Below are positions 45,673 to 54,762 of a stretch of 64,000 nt of DNA, one piece after another. The number at the start of each line of letters is the position of its first letter. The stretch's first letter is position 1. The position numbers and the translations under genes are program-made. The notes beneath the pieces are model-generated. The model worked only from the letters and a program-made list of their open reading frames with translations. It was not told the DNA's origin and did no database searches. This DNA is from Laceyella sediminis (GTDB lineage Bacteria; Bacillota; Bacilli; Thermoactinomycetales; Thermoactinomycetaceae), in NCBI RefSeq assembly GCF_003003125.1, contig NZ_PVTZ01000004.1, positions 62,001 through 126,000 on the forward strand, in the 5' to 3' direction.

Positions 45673-47661
45673 TCAACGCTTTACAACTTTGGACACCCAA
45701 TCCCGCCACACCCTTCTAATCCAGCCGCGCACCACTGAACCGGACCTTGGCATGGGGCCAGATTGGAAAAGCTTCGCCGACGGAGAATTGGTGATCGACA
45801 CGCGTTCCATCACAAATGCTTCATAGCCGCCCGTCTGATTTCCCTCGATGACGTACTTTTTAACCTGATCCAAGGTGAGGTCACGCAAGTACAAGCGCTT
45901 GCCCCACCCCCCATTCACATAAATGGCCGATTGACAATGCTGTACAGAAATGCGGTCCACGCAAATATATCGATCAGGTTCCGTTTCATCGGTTTCATGC
46001 GGATGGGCGATTACCAGTCCACGACGCAAGCCTCTCGCCGCCACATCACACACATGCAATCGATTTCCGACTGGCAGGAGGCGCACCGCCGCATTGTCCA
46101 TCCCCTCGACATCATGCAGGCCCATTCCCGCTTCGGCCGTGAAGCGCTCAATCCTGCCCGACACCGGCGCTTTTAACCATACGCCAAAGCCATAACACAG
46201 TCCATTGCCGGGTCTGACATCCCGTTGCCAGGCGCAGTCGATGATATGAATGTTGGGATGCGTCAAGTCATAGGGATTGGCTGCTCCTTGTGTTTCGGCC
46301 ACAAATCCCGACGAGCCGGAACAAAGCGACCGACAATGGCGAAACACCATATCTCCTCCCCATCCGTTATGGGTGAGCAAGAATGATACGCCGCGCCCCT
46401 CCATATCGGTCACCCCTTCCACCACCGCGTCAAATGTACTGTCCAGGTCTACCGCGTGCCGGGTGCGGCAAGCATACCCATTACGCACCACCACTCCCAG
46501 ATTGCCACCAAAAAACTGGACGCCATATCCCTGCCCCGAGCCGAGGCGTTGCGGAGGCAGTATCATAAAATTCTCCACAGTCACATCCATGCTACGCCGC
46601 ACTTGAATCGCGGATTCTACTCCCTGTTCGGCGTACAAACCATTGACATGAAAGTGACGCACTTGCTGGGCCAATATGCCGAAACCTTTGGACGCACCTT
46701 GCTTTAAGCGATAACGAAAATTGACTATCCGACAATGCATAAGCGGGGTGATCTTCACCACATTGACCCGCGCCACCCGTTTGGGCAGCCGGATGAAATC
46801 ACACACCGTCAGCTTGGTAAACACTTCTTTAAACGAAACCTGTTCCACCGACAAAGAGCGGGATTGGACAGCTTGCTCTGATGGCAACCGGAGGAAAATC
46901 CGGGCGCATGTTGCTCCGCGGGGGGCAACCCAATTGCAACCCTGATGAACATGCCAACCCTTGTATGAAAAAGAGATCACATCTGAGCGGGCAATCATTT
47001 TCCCCTGCTTCCCTACCCATTCCACATAACAGCTTCTACTAACTCCATTATCGGAGATACCGTGCTTAGCGGACACTTCTAATCGGTAGAATCGCCCGGC
47101 TTCAACTGGGATCGGCTCAGAGCAAATCAGCGCGGTGCCACGAGGGCCAGAAGGGGAATCCTCCCAACTCTCCCAGACTCGCAACCCAGCGTTCTCCACC
47201 GCATCTCCCAGCAACTCCCGCTCCCGGAACTCAACCTCGGCGACTTCATGCACTTCACAGTTGATCTCTTGTTGTCCATCAGACGGGCGGGCGCTGTCAT
47301 CGCTCAGCCAAATCACATCCCCCTCCTTTATGTCACGAGCGGCGGACGGCGGAAGATAAAGCGCACGATCCCCCCGTTTAGCCTCTCTTAGCATGGGATA
47401 GCCGTCAGCGCTTTTCTCCCCCGCAAACCGAAATAAAAACGCCGTCTCCCGATCACTCGCCTCTACCCAGGCTCCCTCGGCAAACCATAGGGAAATGGAC
47501 TTGGTCACCGTGATTTCTTTCACCGCGTACAGACCGGCGGGAACAAATAACGTCCCGCTTGGAGCCATCGCCCGAATCGCTCGCTTAAACCGGCCCGTGT
47601 CATCCGTTTCACCGGGAAAAGGCGGAAAATCGCCCAACTGATAAATGACGTGACCTTGCAT
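45673..47661 (-). CDS. Right-handed beta-helix protein with an inserted carbohydrate-binding-like domain
   Basis: A 662-residue protein. The N-terminal GTLFVPAGLYAVKEITVTKSI is the start of a pectate-lyase-superfamily (tailspike-like) beta helix. Residues about 165-280 look like an inserted jelly-roll carbohydrate-binding module (VEAGRFYRLEVSAKHG, CNWVAPRGATCARIFLRLP). The helix resumes to about residue 600 with repeating short beta strands and GNxxxVVRNGYACRTRHAVD. The tail is basic. There is no signal peptide. ATG 47661 follows GAGGAGCGG. Possible roles are a polysaccharide lyase or hydrolase, or a surface or spore-coat protein released by lysis. The substrate cannot be read. Confidence 0.75.
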   Translation of the reverse strand: MQGHVIYQLGDFPPFPGETDDTGRFKRAIRAMAPSGTLFVPAGLYAVKEITVTKSISLWFAEGAWVEASDRETAFLFRFAGEKSADGYPMLREAKRGDRALYLPPSAARDIKEGDVIWLSDDSARPSDGQQEINCEVHEVAEVEFRERELLGDAVENAGLRVWESWEDSPSGPRGTALICSEPIPVEAGRFYRLEVSAKHGISDNGVSRSCYVEWVGKQGKMIARSDVISFSYKGWHVHQGCNWVAPRGATCARIFLRLPSEQAVQSRSLSVEQVSFKEVFTKLTVCDFIRLPKRVARVNVVKITPLMHCRIVNFRYRLKQGASKGFGILAQQVRHFHVNGLYAEQGVESAIQVRRSMDVTVENFMILPPQRLGSGQGYGVQFFGGNLGVVVRNGYACRTRHAVDLDSTFDAVVEGVTDMEGRGVSFLLTHNGWGGDMVFRHCRSLCSGSSGFVAETQGAANPYDLTHPNIHIIDCAWQRDVRPGNGLCYGFGVWLKAPVSGRIERFTAEAGMGLHDVEGMDNAAVRLLPVGNRLHVCDVAARGLRRGLVIAHPHETDETEPDRYICVDRISVQHCQSAIYVNGGWGKRLYLRDLTLDQVKKYVIEGNQTGGYEAFVMERVSITNSPSAKLFQSGPMPRSGSVVRGWIRRVWRDWVSKVVKR

Positions 47662-47855
47662 CTCCGATTCCGCTCCTCGCACTCAATCGTTTTCGCATGA
47701 TTCCTGCTACGCATGTATAGCACACATACCACATATTATGAATCTCATCGCTTCAACTATGCTTAGGCTCGAATGAACAACCATCGTTTGCTCCTTCTCT
47801 TTTTATGTTATGATAGTGGCGTTTTCACCCCTATTCGAAAGGAGATCCGTTCATC

Positions 47856-48356
47856 TTGCATATCCGTCCAGTCAATCACACCGACGCTGACATGCTGTTT
47901 ACCTTCTTTGAACAATTGGACCGCGAAACAAACTTTTTGCTGTTTGAACCTGGTGAACGAATCCCGTCCCGTCAACAGCAAGAAATCCGGCTTCAACAAA
48001 TATTAGAGGGCGATTCCGAGCGCATGTGGGTGGTGACCGACGAACAGCTCATTTCAGGTTACTTGGGCTTGCGCCGCGGCAACGTGCGCCGCAACCGACA
48101 TGCTGCAATCATCGCTATGGGCCTCTTGCAATCGTGTTGCGGACAGGGGTGGGGCGCGAAATTGCTTCAACACGCGGAATCATGGGCGCGAGGACATCAG
48201 ATCCATCGACTTGGCCTCACCGTGATGACCCACAATGAACGGGCATTGCGCCTTTATCAAAAGCAAGGATTTGTCATTGAAGGCCTGCAAAAAGACTCGT
48301 TGCTGGTAAATGGGACGTATGTGGATGAATACTTGATGGCGAAGATATTGACATGA
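47856..48356 (+). CDS. GNAT-family N-acetyltransferase
   Basis: A 166-residue acetyltransferase starting at TTG 47856, 11 bases after AAAGGAG. The acetyl-CoA-binding loop is QSCCGQGWGAKLLQHAE, and MTHNERALRLYQKQGF is the usual C-terminal motif. The product resembles RimI/RimJ-type and small-molecule GNAT enzymes; the acceptor is unknown. Single gene with a strong terminator after it. Confidence 0.82.
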   Translation: MHIRPVNHTDADMLFTFFEQLDRETNFLLFEPGERIPSRQQQEIRLQQILEGDSERMWVVTDEQLISGYLGLRRGNVRRNRHAAIIAMGLLQSCCGQGWGAKLLQHAESWARGHQIHRLGLTVMTHNERALRLYQKQGFVIEGLQKDSLLVNGTYVDEYLMAKILT

Positions 48357-48360
48357 CGAC

Positions 48361-48391
48361 AAAGAGCCGGGCATCAACTACCCGGCTCTTT
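48361..48391. terminator. Bidirectional terminator
   Basis: AAAGAGCCGGG pairs with CCCGGCTCTTT across 9 bases, directly after the acetyltransferase stop and before the end of the convergent membrane gene. Confidence 0.88.
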
Positions 48392-48409
48392 GCTTCGACA
48401 ACTTGTTCA

Positions 48410-48856
48410 TCATTTTAACACGCCTCTTTGGGCCATCTTCCGGCTATACAAGAAAAGAACTAGCATCATGAGCAGGATGACAATGTCAAAAAGCGCTGAC
48501 CATGGCCCAAACACATGCCAACGATCCCTCAATGCAAACGTCAGAACATCTAAGCAAATTAAAGAAACAAAGCAAATCAGCGCCCCCGAAACCGCCCAAC
48601 GAGAGCGAAATAAAAGGAGGATGGAAGCAATCAGACCACTGCTGATGCTAACGGCCCAGAAAACATTAAACAGAATGGGATAATCCGTAAAATATGCGAC
48701 GACAGCCTCTCCGTGATTGTTCATTCTGTAATAAGCCGAATCGTGTCCAAGCATCATAAAGTAATCATAAACTCCGCAAGCATTGAGAAAGACAAAGAAT
48801 ACTCCGACGAGCCAAAGATGCCATGGCGTCCCAACCCTTGCTTTTTTCTTCTCCAT
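48410..48856 (-). CDS. Four-helix membrane protein, unknown
   Basis: A 148-residue integral membrane protein. Helices are visible at about 13-33, 60-82, 87-106 and 118-138. The loop after helix 1 (HDSAYYRMNNHGEAVVAYFTDYPI) is long and probably outside. GGAGGTG precedes the ATG. Layout resembles small unknown membrane proteins found widely in bacteria. No function can be inferred. Confidence 0.65.
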   Translation of the reverse strand: MEKKKARVGTPWHLWLVGVFFVFLNACGVYDYFMMLGHDSAYYRMNNHGEAVVAYFTDYPILFNVFWAVSISSGLIASILLLFRSRWAVSGALICFVSLICLDVLTFALRDRWHVFGPWSALFDIVILLMMLVLFLYSRKMAQRGVLK

Positions 48857-49007
48857 CTCACACCTCCTTCTTTGAATACTAAAACCCTACGAAAAGGATA
48901 AGTTCTTCTTTTACTTATTCCCAGTTAACTATAAAGATGAAACGATCGATGATCTATCCCTAACAAATCACAGCTGAGTAAATAGGTCATTGATACCAAT
49001 CGTAATG

Positions 49008-49508
49008 TTATCGGTGACTCTCTTTTTCGACTGGTAAGTGCGCGGTCAATTTTCCAATTGTAACGGGTTTGACAGAGTCAAAGTAAATCTCCCGAACATA
49101 CTTGATATTAAAACCACCAGCGCCTGGTTTAAAAAATTTCCCCATCAACCCTAAACTTTCTTTTAAAGCTTGAATCTCATCCTCTGTTGCGATCCGTTTT
49201 TCTCCAACGGTTCCTGACAGCCTCACCCCTGGAGGAGCATCAAATTTTCTGGATAGAATGGACCGTAACAAAAACCATTTGCTGTTGTTAATAGCAAGAA
49301 TACAGACTCGATGATTGTGTTCCAGGTTTCGTGTCATCTGAGAAGTAAAAATCTGAAAATACAAGCCTTTGGGCTCATCTTTATCAAGTATGAGTGACCC
49401 GATCGGCGTAACATGTGGAGTGCCGTCAGGGTTGACTGTAGCAAATGAAAATGCAAATGACTGAGAGGCAACATCTTTCCAAGTATACCAGTGTTCAAAC
49501 GGTTGCAT
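49008..49508 (-). CDS. FMN-binding split-barrel (PPOX-type) protein
   Basis: A 166-residue protein of the pyridoxamine 5'-phosphate oxidase-like fold. The N-terminal FAFSFATVNPDGTPHVTPIGSL is the flavin-site start, and KGLYFQIFTSQMTRNLEHNHRV continues it. Members bind FMN, F420 or haem; the substrate is unknown. ATG 49508 follows AAGAGGG; an upstream ATG has no ribosome binding site. It is the last of three minus-strand genes (MarR, ArsA-ATPase, this one) that may be one unit under the MarR protein. Confidence 0.75.
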   Translation of the reverse strand: MQPFEHWYTWKDVASQSFAFSFATVNPDGTPHVTPIGSLILDKDEPKGLYFQIFTSQMTRNLEHNHRVCILAINNSKWFLLRSILSRKFDAPPGVRLSGTVGEKRIATEDEIQALKESLGLMGKFFKPGAGGFNIKYVREIYFDSVKPVTIGKLTAHLPVEKESHR

Positions 49509-49601
49509 GGTTTTCCCTCTTTTCTTCATATCAGTTGAGCAAAAGCCTTCTCGTCTTTTTCCATCTCTTGCATCATCGGGGATGGGCCACCTCTTTGTTT
49601 A

Positions 49602-50804
49602 TCATGATTCATGTACTCCGTCTTTTAGCTTAGTTACACGCTCGCCAAAGCAGATGCGAAGCCTCTTTTTGACAAAGCGAGCATGCAAAATAGGTCTTCC
49701 TGTCAATGACCGAGGCAACATCACTTTTCTGCGATAAGTCCCCACTTGTATGGTTAGCTCATCTCCACATTGTATTAGATTCATATCTTTACTGTTGACA
49801 AAGGGGATCGTGAGATAAAGGATCAATCCATCTTGTTCTTGCTTGATTTCCTCCACTTTTCCGACATAAAATATTTCTTCCAATTTCCTTTCTCCAAATG
49901 CGATATCCGCCAACTCATGTAATGCGCGCAAGCCGGACACTTCCCCATTCATAAGAGGCACTCGCAAAATCGGAATCGGATGAAAGGTGTTGGCAATCTC
50001 TTCTTCATATTGCATTTGTCTCTTTTTCCACTCGGCCAAATAACCAACATCCGCATCTTCTGGCAAGACACGATTAACAATAATGGCATCTGAATTAAAC
50101 CCATATAAATTCAAATAGGTAAATGATCGCCTCGCCTCAGCAATAACCATTTTCTCTGGATTGAGAACGATTCGAACCGAAGTGATTGAATGGTCTAACA
50201 ACAAACGCTGAACCCTTATAACTCGCCGAAATAATTTTTCAACACTGTCCATCACTTCGTTATCAGGAAGTTCTAATCCACCTGTTACCACTTTCGCCAC
50301 TGGACGTGCCAGTTTTAACAAGCGGCGGTGGTGAGGGAATATTTTTTCTAACCACCAGGTTAACACGTTTGGATAGCTTAATAAGCGAAGTGTTTCTCCA
50401 GTAGGGGCACAGTCAACAATTAAGGCATCATATTGACCGCTTTCTACGTGTTCAAGGATTTTCAACAGACAAAATAACTCTTCCATGCCCGGGAAATGCA
50501 TTATCTCTTCTTTATTGACATCTTCGAGTTCCGACCAATCGATAACTCGACCAAACCAAGCCTGAATAACACCCCAATTTCGTTCCGTCTCCAATAGGTT
50601 ATCTACTTCTTGTCCCCATAAGTTGTCAAATATGGGCGTAGGATCTGGCCCCAGCGAAACTTGAAATGCATCCGACAAATTATGAGCAGCATCTGTACTC
50701 ATCACTAATGTTCGTAACCCTTTCGATACCAAACGCGCCCCTGTTACCGCAGCAATACTCGTTTTTCCCACGCCACCTTTTCCCGTATAAATGATGATTC
50801 TCAT
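49602..50804 (-). CDS. ArsA/GET3-family ATPase with C-terminal HSP20-like domain
   Basis: A 400-residue P-loop ATPase of the ArsA/GET3 group. The deviant Walker A is YTGKGGVGKTSIAAV. MSTDAAHNLSDAF is switch I, and IVDCAPTGETLRLLSYP is switch II. The last 90 or so residues form a beta-rich HSP20/ArsA_HSP20-like domain (EEIKQEQDGLILYLTIPFV, YRRKVMLPRSL). ArsA normally powers arsenite export with ArsB, while GET3-like forms may act as chaperones; the single domain favours the latter. No arsB or arsD is adjacent. AGGAGG lies 6 bases before ATG 50804. Confidence 0.82.
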   Translation of the reverse strand: MRIIIYTGKGGVGKTSIAAVTGARLVSKGLRTLVMSTDAAHNLSDAFQVSLGPDPTPIFDNLWGQEVDNLLETERNWGVIQAWFGRVIDWSELEDVNKEEIMHFPGMEELFCLLKILEHVESGQYDALIVDCAPTGETLRLLSYPNVLTWWLEKIFPHHRRLLKLARPVAKVVTGGLELPDNEVMDSVEKLFRRVIRVQRLLLDHSITSVRIVLNPEKMVIAEARRSFTYLNLYGFNSDAIIVNRVLPEDADVGYLAEWKKRQMQYEEEIANTFHPIPILRVPLMNGEVSGLRALHELADIAFGERKLEEIFYVGKVEEIKQEQDGLILYLTIPFVNSKDMNLIQCGDELTIQVGTYRRKVMLPRSLTGRPILHARFVKKRLRICFGERVTKLKDGVHES

Positions 50805-50850
50805 GATTTCCTCCTGTATGAAATGGAAAGACGGAGTCAATGAATGATAA

Positions 50851-50873
50851 TACGAAATTAGTTCAATATCGTA
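50851..50873. promoter_or_regulatory. Candidate MarR operator before the ArsA gene
   Basis: TACGA (50851-50855) and TATCGTA (50867-50873) form an inverted repeat resembling the perfect site at 51435-51446. Confidence 0.45.
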
Positions 50874-50909
50874 CTAATCCAGCAAAAAGGAAACTTGGTG
50901 TTTCCCAAG

Positions 50910-51389
50910 TTACTCATCTTCAATGTGAATCCGTTTATATAGGGGCTTGGATTGCTCTTCTTTCTGTACAGGTTCTGTTTGCACCACTTTGGCCACTTTG
51001 AGCAATAAATGAATGAGTTGCTCCAGTTCATCTGGCGTAAGCACATCTTTAATTTTTCGAAGCACACCGTTTATCGTTTCAAGAATGCGATTGGCGAGCT
51101 CTTCCCCATCTGCCGTCAGTCGCAGACGAATGATGCGTTGATCATCTGCATCACGATAGTGTTGAATCAGGCCCCGCCTGGTCAAGCGTTGTCTGATATT
51201 CGTGAGAGTGCTTTTTTGGACACCCATATCCGACGCTAGCTGAGACATGGTTGCTTCTCCTCTTTGTTTTAGCATGAGAAGCGCAATCAATTCGGAACGG
51301 GTCACTTTTTTCAAAATTTCATTGATCTCTTGATCAATGAGTAGAGGTGTCATCCAATTTTTCAGAAAGAGCGATAATAACTGATTCAT
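50910..51389 (-). CDS. MarR-family transcriptional regulator
   Basis: A 159-residue winged-helix repressor. The recognition part is EATMSQLASDMGVQKSTLTN, and the wing is LIQHYRDADDQRIIRLRLTADG. MarR proteins bind palindromes as dimers and release DNA with phenolic or other ligands, or by oxidation. It is the first gene of a minus-strand set with the ArsA ATPase (106 bases between) and the PPOX protein. The palindromes at 51435 and 50851 share the TACGA/TCGTA half sites, so it likely represses itself and the ATPase gene. Confidence 0.85.
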   Translation of the reverse strand: MNQLLSLFLKNWMTPLLIDQEINEILKKVTRSELIALLMLKQRGEATMSQLASDMGVQKSTLTNIRQRLTRRGLIQHYRDADDQRIIRLRLTADGEELANRILETINGVLRKIKDVLTPDELEQLIHLLLKVAKVVQTEPVQKEEQSKPLYKRIHIEDE

Positions 51390-51434
51390 ATAGCGTCTCC
51401 AATGAAATCAACAAATTACTTGATTTTATTTTAA

Positions 51435-51446
51435 TACGATATCGTA
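51435..51446. promoter_or_regulatory. Perfect MarR-type palindrome
   Basis: TACGATATCGTA, a 12-bp perfect palindrome, lies 46 bases upstream of the marR-type start codon. Confidence 0.6.
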
Positions 51447-51548
51447 CCTTTTTTCAAGTAATTCATGACTCTCTTTTTAACCCTTCTCGTTACTGGGTAA
51501 ATAAAAGAAGATTGTACTGATTGGCATGCCGAATAGGGAGGTTTAGCA

Positions 51549-52154
51549 ATGCGTAATGAAGAAAACCCGACGAATCTGACCGACGAAGAAATGGAGCGAG
51601 TCGTAGAAGCATGGCTACGAAAACACCTGCCAAATCAAGCGGAAAAACTGATGTGTGAAATCGGTGCCGCTTTGCTCAACGAAGCGGCGACTGTCGGTAG
51701 CCTAAGGATGGATTCACGCACTTATTTTCAGGAAGTAGCTGGTGAACGCTGGTTAAGGCAAGCGGTGGAGTCAGGAAATCCGCAAGCGATGTATGAATTG
51801 GGCTGGCGAATGGTCTGCGGGGAAGCATGTATTGCTCGAGATGTAGATACGGGAGAAAAGCTCTTGCGGCAAGCTGCGGAAGCTGGAGAAACAAAGGCGA
51901 TGTGGGAGCTGGGTTGCCTCTTGTTAGATGGGGAATACCTCCCCCGGAATGAACAAGAAGGCCGCCTTTGGTATGAACGAGCCATTGCACAAGGCAACAC
52001 GGATGCCCTATATGACTGGATCATCCGCCTTTTAAATGGGGAAGGAATTGCCCCTGATCCGAAACAAGCCGAGCACCTTCTTCGTCATTTATCAGCAACC
52101 GGTATGCGCTCGGCAAAGGATATGTTGAAGAAAACCTTTCCTCCAAGTGAATGA
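51549..52154 (+). CDS. Sel1-like repeat protein
   Basis: A 201-residue all-helical protein with three Sel1-like repeats: residues about 68-103 (ERWLRQAVESGNPQAMYELG), 104-140 (GEKLLRQAAEAGETKAMWELG) and 141-177 (GRLWYERAIAQGNTDALYDW). Such repeats form an adaptor solenoid for protein contacts. No signal peptide; cytoplasmic adaptor role likely, partner unknown. GGGAGG precedes the ATG. A terminator follows. Confidence 0.75.
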   Translation: MRNEENPTNLTDEEMERVVEAWLRKHLPNQAEKLMCEIGAALLNEAATVGSLRMDSRTYFQEVAGERWLRQAVESGNPQAMYELGWRMVCGEACIARDVDTGEKLLRQAAEAGETKAMWELGCLLLDGEYLPRNEQEGRLWYERAIAQGNTDALYDWIIRLLNGEGIAPDPKQAEHLLRHLSATGMRSAKDMLKKTFPPSE

Positions 52155-52260
52155 CCTTTCCCGCAAAATCGGATCACTTGTTATTTATATCTTGCTCTAG
52201 GGATATTCTCCTCTTTTGCCAGTCCCAGCAAAAAGTAAGCATGAGTAGACAATATTAGGG

Positions 52261-52295
52261 AAAAGCCCGATTTCTCTTTGAAATCGGGCTTTTCT
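52261..52295 (+). terminator. Terminator of the Sel1 gene
   Basis: AAAAGCCCGATTT pairs perfectly with AAATCGGGCTTTT. Confidence 0.9.
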
Positions 52296-52326
52296 CATCT
52301 ATTTCACAGCAGGCATCACTCATGGC

Positions 52327-52625
52327 GGTCTAATACCACTATAGTTACAACTAAAACTCAAATATATCGTTACCTCTGACAATCCGTTGACCGATATTTC
52401 AATACCACTATGGTTACAACTAAAACTGCTGGATTGTTGTCGATGTCAACGAAGAACTTTGCATTTCAATACCACTATGGTTACAACTAAAACGAATTGC
52501 GCGTTGGCATCGAGAGAATGGAGCGAATATTTCAATACCACTATGGTTACTACTAAAACCGATAGCCATCATCCATCTTTACATAGAGTTTTACATTTCA
52601 ATACCACTATGGTTACAACTAAAAC
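52327..52625 (-). CRISPR. Small CRISPR array, 4 spacers, no cas genes nearby
   Basis: Five repeats of about 31 bases lie at 52327-52357, 52396-52426, 52463-52493, 52529-52559 and 52595-52625. On the minus strand each starts GTTTTAGTTGTAACC and ends GGTATTGAAAT. Spacers are 38, 36, 35 and 35 bases. The copy at 52327 is degenerate at its 3' end (on the minus strand), and the copy at 52529 has one change. The degenerate end copy and the AT-rich leader at the other side both say the array is read on the minus strand. The repeat style fits a type I-B or III system. No cas gene is in the window. Confidence 0.9.
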
Positions 52626-52659
52626 CCGTATGTGAACTTCAGTCATTTCAAGCATTTTC

Positions 52660-52725
52660 ATTATAACAAAAACCAAAATAATCTGTGAACCGTTCATGAT
52701 GCAAAAATCCCGGGAGGTTCACAGA
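52660..52725 (-). promoter_or_regulatory. CRISPR leader with promoter and inverted repeat
   Basis: On the minus strand TTCACA (52689-52684) and TATAAT (52665-52660) are 18 bases apart, about 35 bases before the first repeat. A 10-bp inverted repeat, TCTGTGAACC (52682-52691) and GGTTCACAGA (52716-52725), overlaps the -35 box. The remaining stretch to 53007 has no gene. Confidence 0.55.
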
Positions 52726-52899
52726 CTTTTTAGCACACTAAAGGATATGGTACATCTCCAATATCCACTTCATCCCTTAATTCTTTTTAGCATATCTATA
52801 CTACCAACATCAACTCAAATAGCCATGCCCGTCATCTTACCTACCTTATCTCGTTTCGGTAGAAATCACAAGTAGCAAGAAGGTCATGTGCTATGTTTA

Positions 52900-52932
52900 A
52901 AGCCTGCTGATCAACTCAGCAGGCTTTTTTTC
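52900..52932. terminator. Terminator between the CRISPR leader and the cell-wall protein gene
   Basis: AGCCTGCTGA pairs with TCAGCAGGCT, then T7 on the plus strand. Confidence 0.85.
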
Positions 52933-53007
52933 TAGTGCATATCTGGTGGCCGGCAATAGAAAAACCGTTTTCCTCGCTTCTATCCGCCAACGTGCTACAG
53001 ACACGAC

Positions 53008-54762
53008 TTAAGGCGATAACATCTCTTTGATTTTGTTCTCAATCTCCAATGGTATGGAAGCTTGTCCCCCAGCCACATAGCCTTTGAGCAAGAAGTTGCG
53101 ATTTTCGTTCAGGTATTGCTCCACTACTGGCGGCAAGTCGGTCGTCGTGGTCAGCAAGATTGGAGAAGCGTTGCCGTAGTAGACAAACGCGGCCAGCGGG
53201 GTGATAGATAATGCGTCAGAGAAGACATCTCCCCGCGCAACCAGAAAGTGATGCGGCTCCAATTTGAAGTATTTCGCCACATTGACGGCCACTTCGTAGC
53301 GATCCTTGCCGCCGATTCGCGACACTTTTCCGAATGCAGCCAGCTGGGAAGCGACGTTGTCGGACACAGAGCCGGGTCCCCCAACGATCACGAACTTGGT
53401 GTAGTTGGGATGATTCTTTAAGAACGTGACCACCGAGTCTGGTAAACTCTGGGCTGTGGTCAGCAACAAGGGCATATTACGCCGCCCCGACACTGCTGAA
53501 ACCGACAAAGCATCGGCAAAGTCCTGACCACTGGCAATGAGGGCGGTATCCCCGGAGGTGTTAAATTTGCCGGCGATACCGGTCGCCACTTCATAACGGT
53601 CCTTGCCGTCAATACGGCTCACTCCAATGGAGAGATCGCGCAATTGTTTTTCAACATTGGTAGAAACGGATGAGGTTCCCCCAACAATGACCGCTTGCTT
53701 CGGTTGGAGTTGACGAATGCGGTCTATCGTTTGTTGTGTTAATCCGGTAGAGGGGGTCAAAAAGAAGGAATATGCTTTATTGGCGGCGTATGCCCCCGCT
53801 CCCAGCGCATCAGCGAATTGGGTGCCACTAGAGATAACGATGGTACGCCCGGTGGGATCAAATCCGTCGTGGACATTTTCTTGCAATGCTTCCACCATGG
53901 CTAGATTGCTATTGACAGCCACTTCGTAACGGTCTTTGCCACCGATTCGCTGAAATTCAGGGAACAAGGGATGATAATCGATGTTCAACATATTGCCGTT
54001 AGCATTATAGGCATAAAAGTAGACGCCGCCATAAGTCGCTTCCTTCTTACCAAGCGTGAATGAAAACTTGCCGGAAATGGTTTTTTGCCCATCTTCCATA
54101 TAGTGGGCGTATGCCTCGGTGGCATTCGTTTCGCCGGTGAAGGTGATAGAAGCGCTACCAAGAGGCAACCTCGGTTGCTGTTCAGTAGGACTGGTGATGT
54201 TCAGCAACGGCAAGGTGGTATCCGGCCGTCCGGCGAATGTCAGCCCGCTGATGACAAAATGATATGGTTTTTTGATCAAATCATCACTGGGGTCCTGATC
54301 GTGCAAAATATCTTCTGTAATATACATCCGATATTTCCCGGCAGGTAGCGTGTCCCCGTCTTTATAGAAACGTGTCTGACAATCATCTTGTCCCTCTTCG
54401 CATACGGACGCAATAGAGTAGCTCAAGCGGTCGAAACCGGTCTTAATGTCAAGATTGATCGTTCCTTCTGTGACGGTCTGAAAGTGGTAGACATGCGAGA
54501 TACCTTCATTTACTTCTCCCTTGTATTCGACTGGGTCCGTATAAGGTTCGGCGGTGGAAGTGCCTACAAGGGATTCTGCGCGCTGAAGCATCATCCGGTC
54601 CAAGGTTTGTTCGTTTTTTTGTTGTTGCGTCATGCCGGTCTCTGTGCGCGGCAGAGGGATGGTCTGGGCAAAAGAGGGTGGAACAACCAGCAAACTTCCG
54701 ATGGTTAAAGCTAAACCAGTGAGGAGGAAGATTTTTTTGGTTTGCCTCTTCATTCTCTCCAT
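53008..54762 (-). CDS. Secreted protein with three cell-wall-binding-2 repeats
   Basis: A 584-residue exported protein. The signal peptide MERMKRQTKKIFLLTGLALT ends near SFAQ. A PPC-like domain (about residues 75-165; HVYHFQTVTEGTINLDI) precedes a linker. Three CWB2 (PF04122-type) repeats follow, each starting with RIGGKDRYEVA, RIDGKDRYEVA or RIGGKDRYEVA and containing a FADALS or FADALG motif and a VIVGG motif. CWB2 domains anchor proteins to anionic polymers of the wall. ATG 54762 is chosen because AAAAGGAG precedes it; the longer upstream frame is not protein-like. It is divergent from dinB. Confidence 0.87.
   Translation of the reverse strand: MERMKRQTKKIFLLTGLALTIGSLLVVPPSFAQTIPLPRTETGMTQQQKNEQTLDRMMLQRAESLVGTSTAEPYTDPVEYKGEVNEGISHVYHFQTVTEGTINLDIKTGFDRLSYSIASVCEEGQDDCQTRFYKDGDTLPAGKYRMYITEDILHDQDPSDDLIKKPYHFVISGLTFAGRPDTTLPLLNITSPTEQQPRLPLGSASITFTGETNATEAYAHYMEDGQKTISGKFSFTLGKKEATYGGVYFYAYNANGNMLNIDYHPLFPEFQRIGGKDRYEVAVNSNLAMVEALQENVHDGFDPTGRTIVISSGTQFADALGAGAYAANKAYSFFLTPSTGLTQQTIDRIRQLQPKQAVIVGGTSSVSTNVEKQLRDLSIGVSRIDGKDRYEVATGIAGKFNTSGDTALIASGQDFADALSVSAVSGRRNMPLLLTTAQSLPDSVVTFLKNHPNYTKFVIVGGPGSVSDNVASQLAAFGKVSRIGGKDRYEVAVNVAKYFKLEPHHFLVARGDVFSDALSITPLAAFVYYGNASPILLTTTTDLPPVVEQYLNENRNFLLKGYVAGGQASIPLEIENKIKEMLSP

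Noticed and set aside
49602-50804. Arsenic-resistance operon
   Set aside because: No arsB, arsC, arsD or arsR lies next to the ArsA-type ATPase; ArsB/NhaD at 26975 is 22 kb away and not linked.
52387-52635. An 82-codon open frame
   Set aside because: It simply reads through the CRISPR repeats (FNTTMVTTKT repeated).
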